From Kalmanozyma brasiliensis GHG001 (lineage: Eukaryota; Basidiomycota; Ustilaginomycetes; Ustilaginales), in assembly GCF_000497045.1 (NCBI RefSeq), contig NW_015961991.1, positions 124,812-188,811 on the forward strand: a DNA stretch of 64,000 nt. The letters run 5' to 3'. A program made the translations under genes and the position numbers. Shown here in pieces: positions 62,578 to 64,000 of this stretch (positions within the stretch are counted from its first letter, which is position 1; every line of letters begins with the position of its first letter). The notes under the pieces are model-generated. The model searched no databases. It saw nothing but the letters and a program-made list of their open reading frames with translations, and had not been told where the DNA came from.

Positions 62578-63055
62578 ATGCGCGTGTTCTCACTGCTGCT
62601 CTCAGCGGCGCTATTACCGCTCCTCGCGCGAGCCGCGTTTCACTCCAACAACACAGCCTGCACGCGCCACTATACAGTCCAGTCAGGCGACACGTGTGAC
62701 AAGATCGGCCAAAAGACGCTCACATCCACCTACCAGATCCTTGCCTTCAACCTGCTCGACGCCGGAGCTGACTGCTACACCCTCGAGATCGGCACTCGTC
62801 TCTGTCTCGGTCGCTACGGCAATGACTGCCAGTTCGTGCACCAGGCTACCGACCAAGACACGTGCGAGAGCATCGCCAACGCCTACGGCATCTCCACGCA
62901 GCTCCTGCAGAACAACAACCCAAGCCTCGACTGCAACATCGTCTACAGCGGCTTGATGCTTTGCGTCAGTGCGGGCAGCATCCGTCCGCCTGCGGACAGC
63001 AGCATCAATTCTACCGACGTCAGAGCAGCCAGGGAGCACGCGAGGCAGATGTGGC

Positions 63056-63090
<35 letters not shown>

Positions 63091-63483
63091 AACATTCCGC
63101 AGAGCAAGACTCCTTTGCCTCAGCCCAAAGCTCAAGCAGCACTCCCGCAGCAGAAGCATTCGTCAGGCAGCAACAAGCACGCCTCGCATGCTCATCATCA
63201 GCACAAACATGCATCACACGGCGGCAAATCGAGTCACAAGCAGCATCACCACAAAGACGCTTCTCATTCCGGTAATGAGCAAGCGCCGTCACACCCTGCA
63301 GCATCACATCACCAGCCAAGAGCAGTGCAGGACGACGCAGGCTCCTCCGAGCCCCTCGTCACACATCACGTCTTCACTCATCATCAAGCGGAAGCGCAAC
63401 ATGACGGTGCAACGGGAACCACACCGCAACGTCGTCATCGTTCGCTCTCATCTCGTTCCCAGTACAGGTCACATACCCCTTAG
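62578..63483 (+). CDS. Secreted protein with two LysM domains, polyQ run and His-rich tail
   Basis: From the ATG at 62578 (ACAATG) the product has 301 residues. Residues 1-20 form a signal peptide (MRVFSLLLSAALLPLLARAA). Two LysM domains follow: residues about 28-78 (RHYTVQSGDTCDKIGQKT to IGTRLCLG) and about 84-134 (CQFVHQATDQDTCESIANAY to YSGLMLCVS), each with paired cysteines. LysM domains bind chitin or related GlcNAc polymers; two-LysM secreted proteins in plant pathogens can shield hyphae or sequester chitin fragments. After an NSTD N-glycosylation site comes an 11-Gln run, then a 100-residue Ser/Gln-rich tail with dozens of His residues. The tail has no membrane anchor. Role as effector or wall protein is inference. 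Earlier codons in the frame start from TTG and are ignored. Confidence 0.88.
63063..63089 (+). repeat. CAG/polyglutamine microsatellite in the LysM gene
   Basis: Consecutive CAG codons encode most of an 11-Gln run in the linker after the LysM domains. Such tracts vary in length between strains. Confidence 0.8.
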
Positions 63484-63596
63484 ATTGTTCACTTATCGCT
63501 TTGTCTATTCCTGCTTTGGCTTCTCCTCAAACCTTTGCCCTGGATGGCAGCCTGTTCGATTCGATACGCTTTCGTTACTATGCGGGTCTGATGAGA

Positions 63597-64000
63597 CTAT
63601 GCTTCCGGAGCTGGATCCTGAACAAGGCGGAGGATGCGATCGCGCGTCTCCGCAAACGCTGCTTCTCCCGTTCCACCTGTGGTGCTGGCCTTCCCCATGC
63701 TCGGAGCGGACAGCGGGGTCAACGGCGCAACGCCTTCCTTCATGAGCAGCTCCGCGTCGTGCAGCACGGCCCTCACCTGGGCGGGCAGACACACTCTTCT
63801 CTGCTCTTCCGCCTGAGACGGCGCATGGATCTCGATCTCCAACAGCTCGTCCTTGCATCTCGCCGGCACCGACGCGTACGACGCCGGTTGCAAATATATC
63901 TGCGACACAATTCGCTGCGTCGGGTCATCAGTTGGCATCGAGAGATCGAACACGCAGTCGGGCTTGCGCAGTGGCGCAGCGCACGGCGTCGTGGGAGTAG
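63597..64000 (-). CDS. C-terminal part of an unidentified protein, continues off the right edge
   Basis: Minus-strand frame open from the window edge to a TAG at 63599-63597. The visible ~133 residues include CVFDLSMPTDD, RIVSQIYLQPASYASVPAR, CKDELLEIEIHAP and CLPAQVRAVLHDAELLMKEG, followed by a Gly/Ala/Thr-rich end and RDRILRLVQDPAPEA. Composition and codon use are those of a real gene, and the frame continues beyond the GTG at 63953, so the true start is outside. I do not recognise a family. It converges with the LysM gene, stop to stop 113 bp. Confidence 0.65.
   Translation of the reverse strand, partial: TPTTPCAAPLRKPDCVFDLSMPTDDPTQRIVSQIYLQPASYASVPARCKDELLEIEIHAPSQAEEQRRVCLPAQVRAVLHDAELLMKEGVAPLTPLSAPSMGKASTTGGTGEAAFAETRDRILRLVQDPAPEA

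Overview
The window is nuclear DNA of a basidiomycete fungus, almost certainly a smut (Ustilaginaceae, Ustilago or a close relative). The genes are intron-poor and GC-rich. They encode eukaryotic machinery such as cytosolic dynein, polyubiquitin, eS10, eS30, SERCA, Rad54 and Cdc27. The strongest taxonomic pointer is a dynein heavy chain ORF that stops right after AAA4, the split-dynein arrangement known from Ustilago maydis (dyn1/dyn2). The species assignment is inference.

Layout, left to right: the 5' part of a secreted alpha/beta-hydrolase-like gene (1-534, minus); dyn1 (2252-11833, plus) converging on a five-unit polyubiquitin gene (12201-13346, minus); a Prp4-type kinase (15485-17431, plus); a Rim13/PalB calpain (17986-20964, plus); a DHX35-like DEAH helicase (21024-23126, minus) divergent from an ESCRT-III CHMP7/Chm7 protein (23485-25077, plus); divergent ribosomal genes eS30 (minus) and eS10 (plus); a small two-exon gene for a predicted mitochondrial protein; a 120-residue secreted six-cysteine protein; an ER Ca2+ ATPase (minus); mitochondrial ribosomal protein L31; RAD54 (minus); a GT31 glycosyltransferase (minus); and a 1,690-residue arrestin-domain protein (plus). 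A gene-poor stretch of about 4 kb follows. Then come a glutamine-rich putative regulator whose first exon is uncertain, adenylate kinase (two exons), the APC/C subunit Cdc27 (minus), a secreted LysM protein with polyQ and His-rich tail, and the 3' part of an unidentified minus-strand gene at the right edge.

The genes are mostly unrelated housekeeping functions and form no obvious cluster. Loose links exist: the calpain and Chm7 both act with ESCRT-III, and eS30/eS10 share one intergenic region. Leader or early introns are seen in the polyubiquitin, eS10, eS30 and adenylate kinase genes. Three secreted products (hydrolase-like, six-Cys, LysM) are candidates for interface proteins in a plant pathogen.

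I saw no mobile element, CRISPR array, rRNA or convincing tRNA. I found no wholly new multi-gene system. The most notable points are the truncated dynein motor with an Arg-for-Lys change in the AAA4 P-loop, the Ig-like fold motif inside a Q-rich regulator, and the two small secreted proteins.
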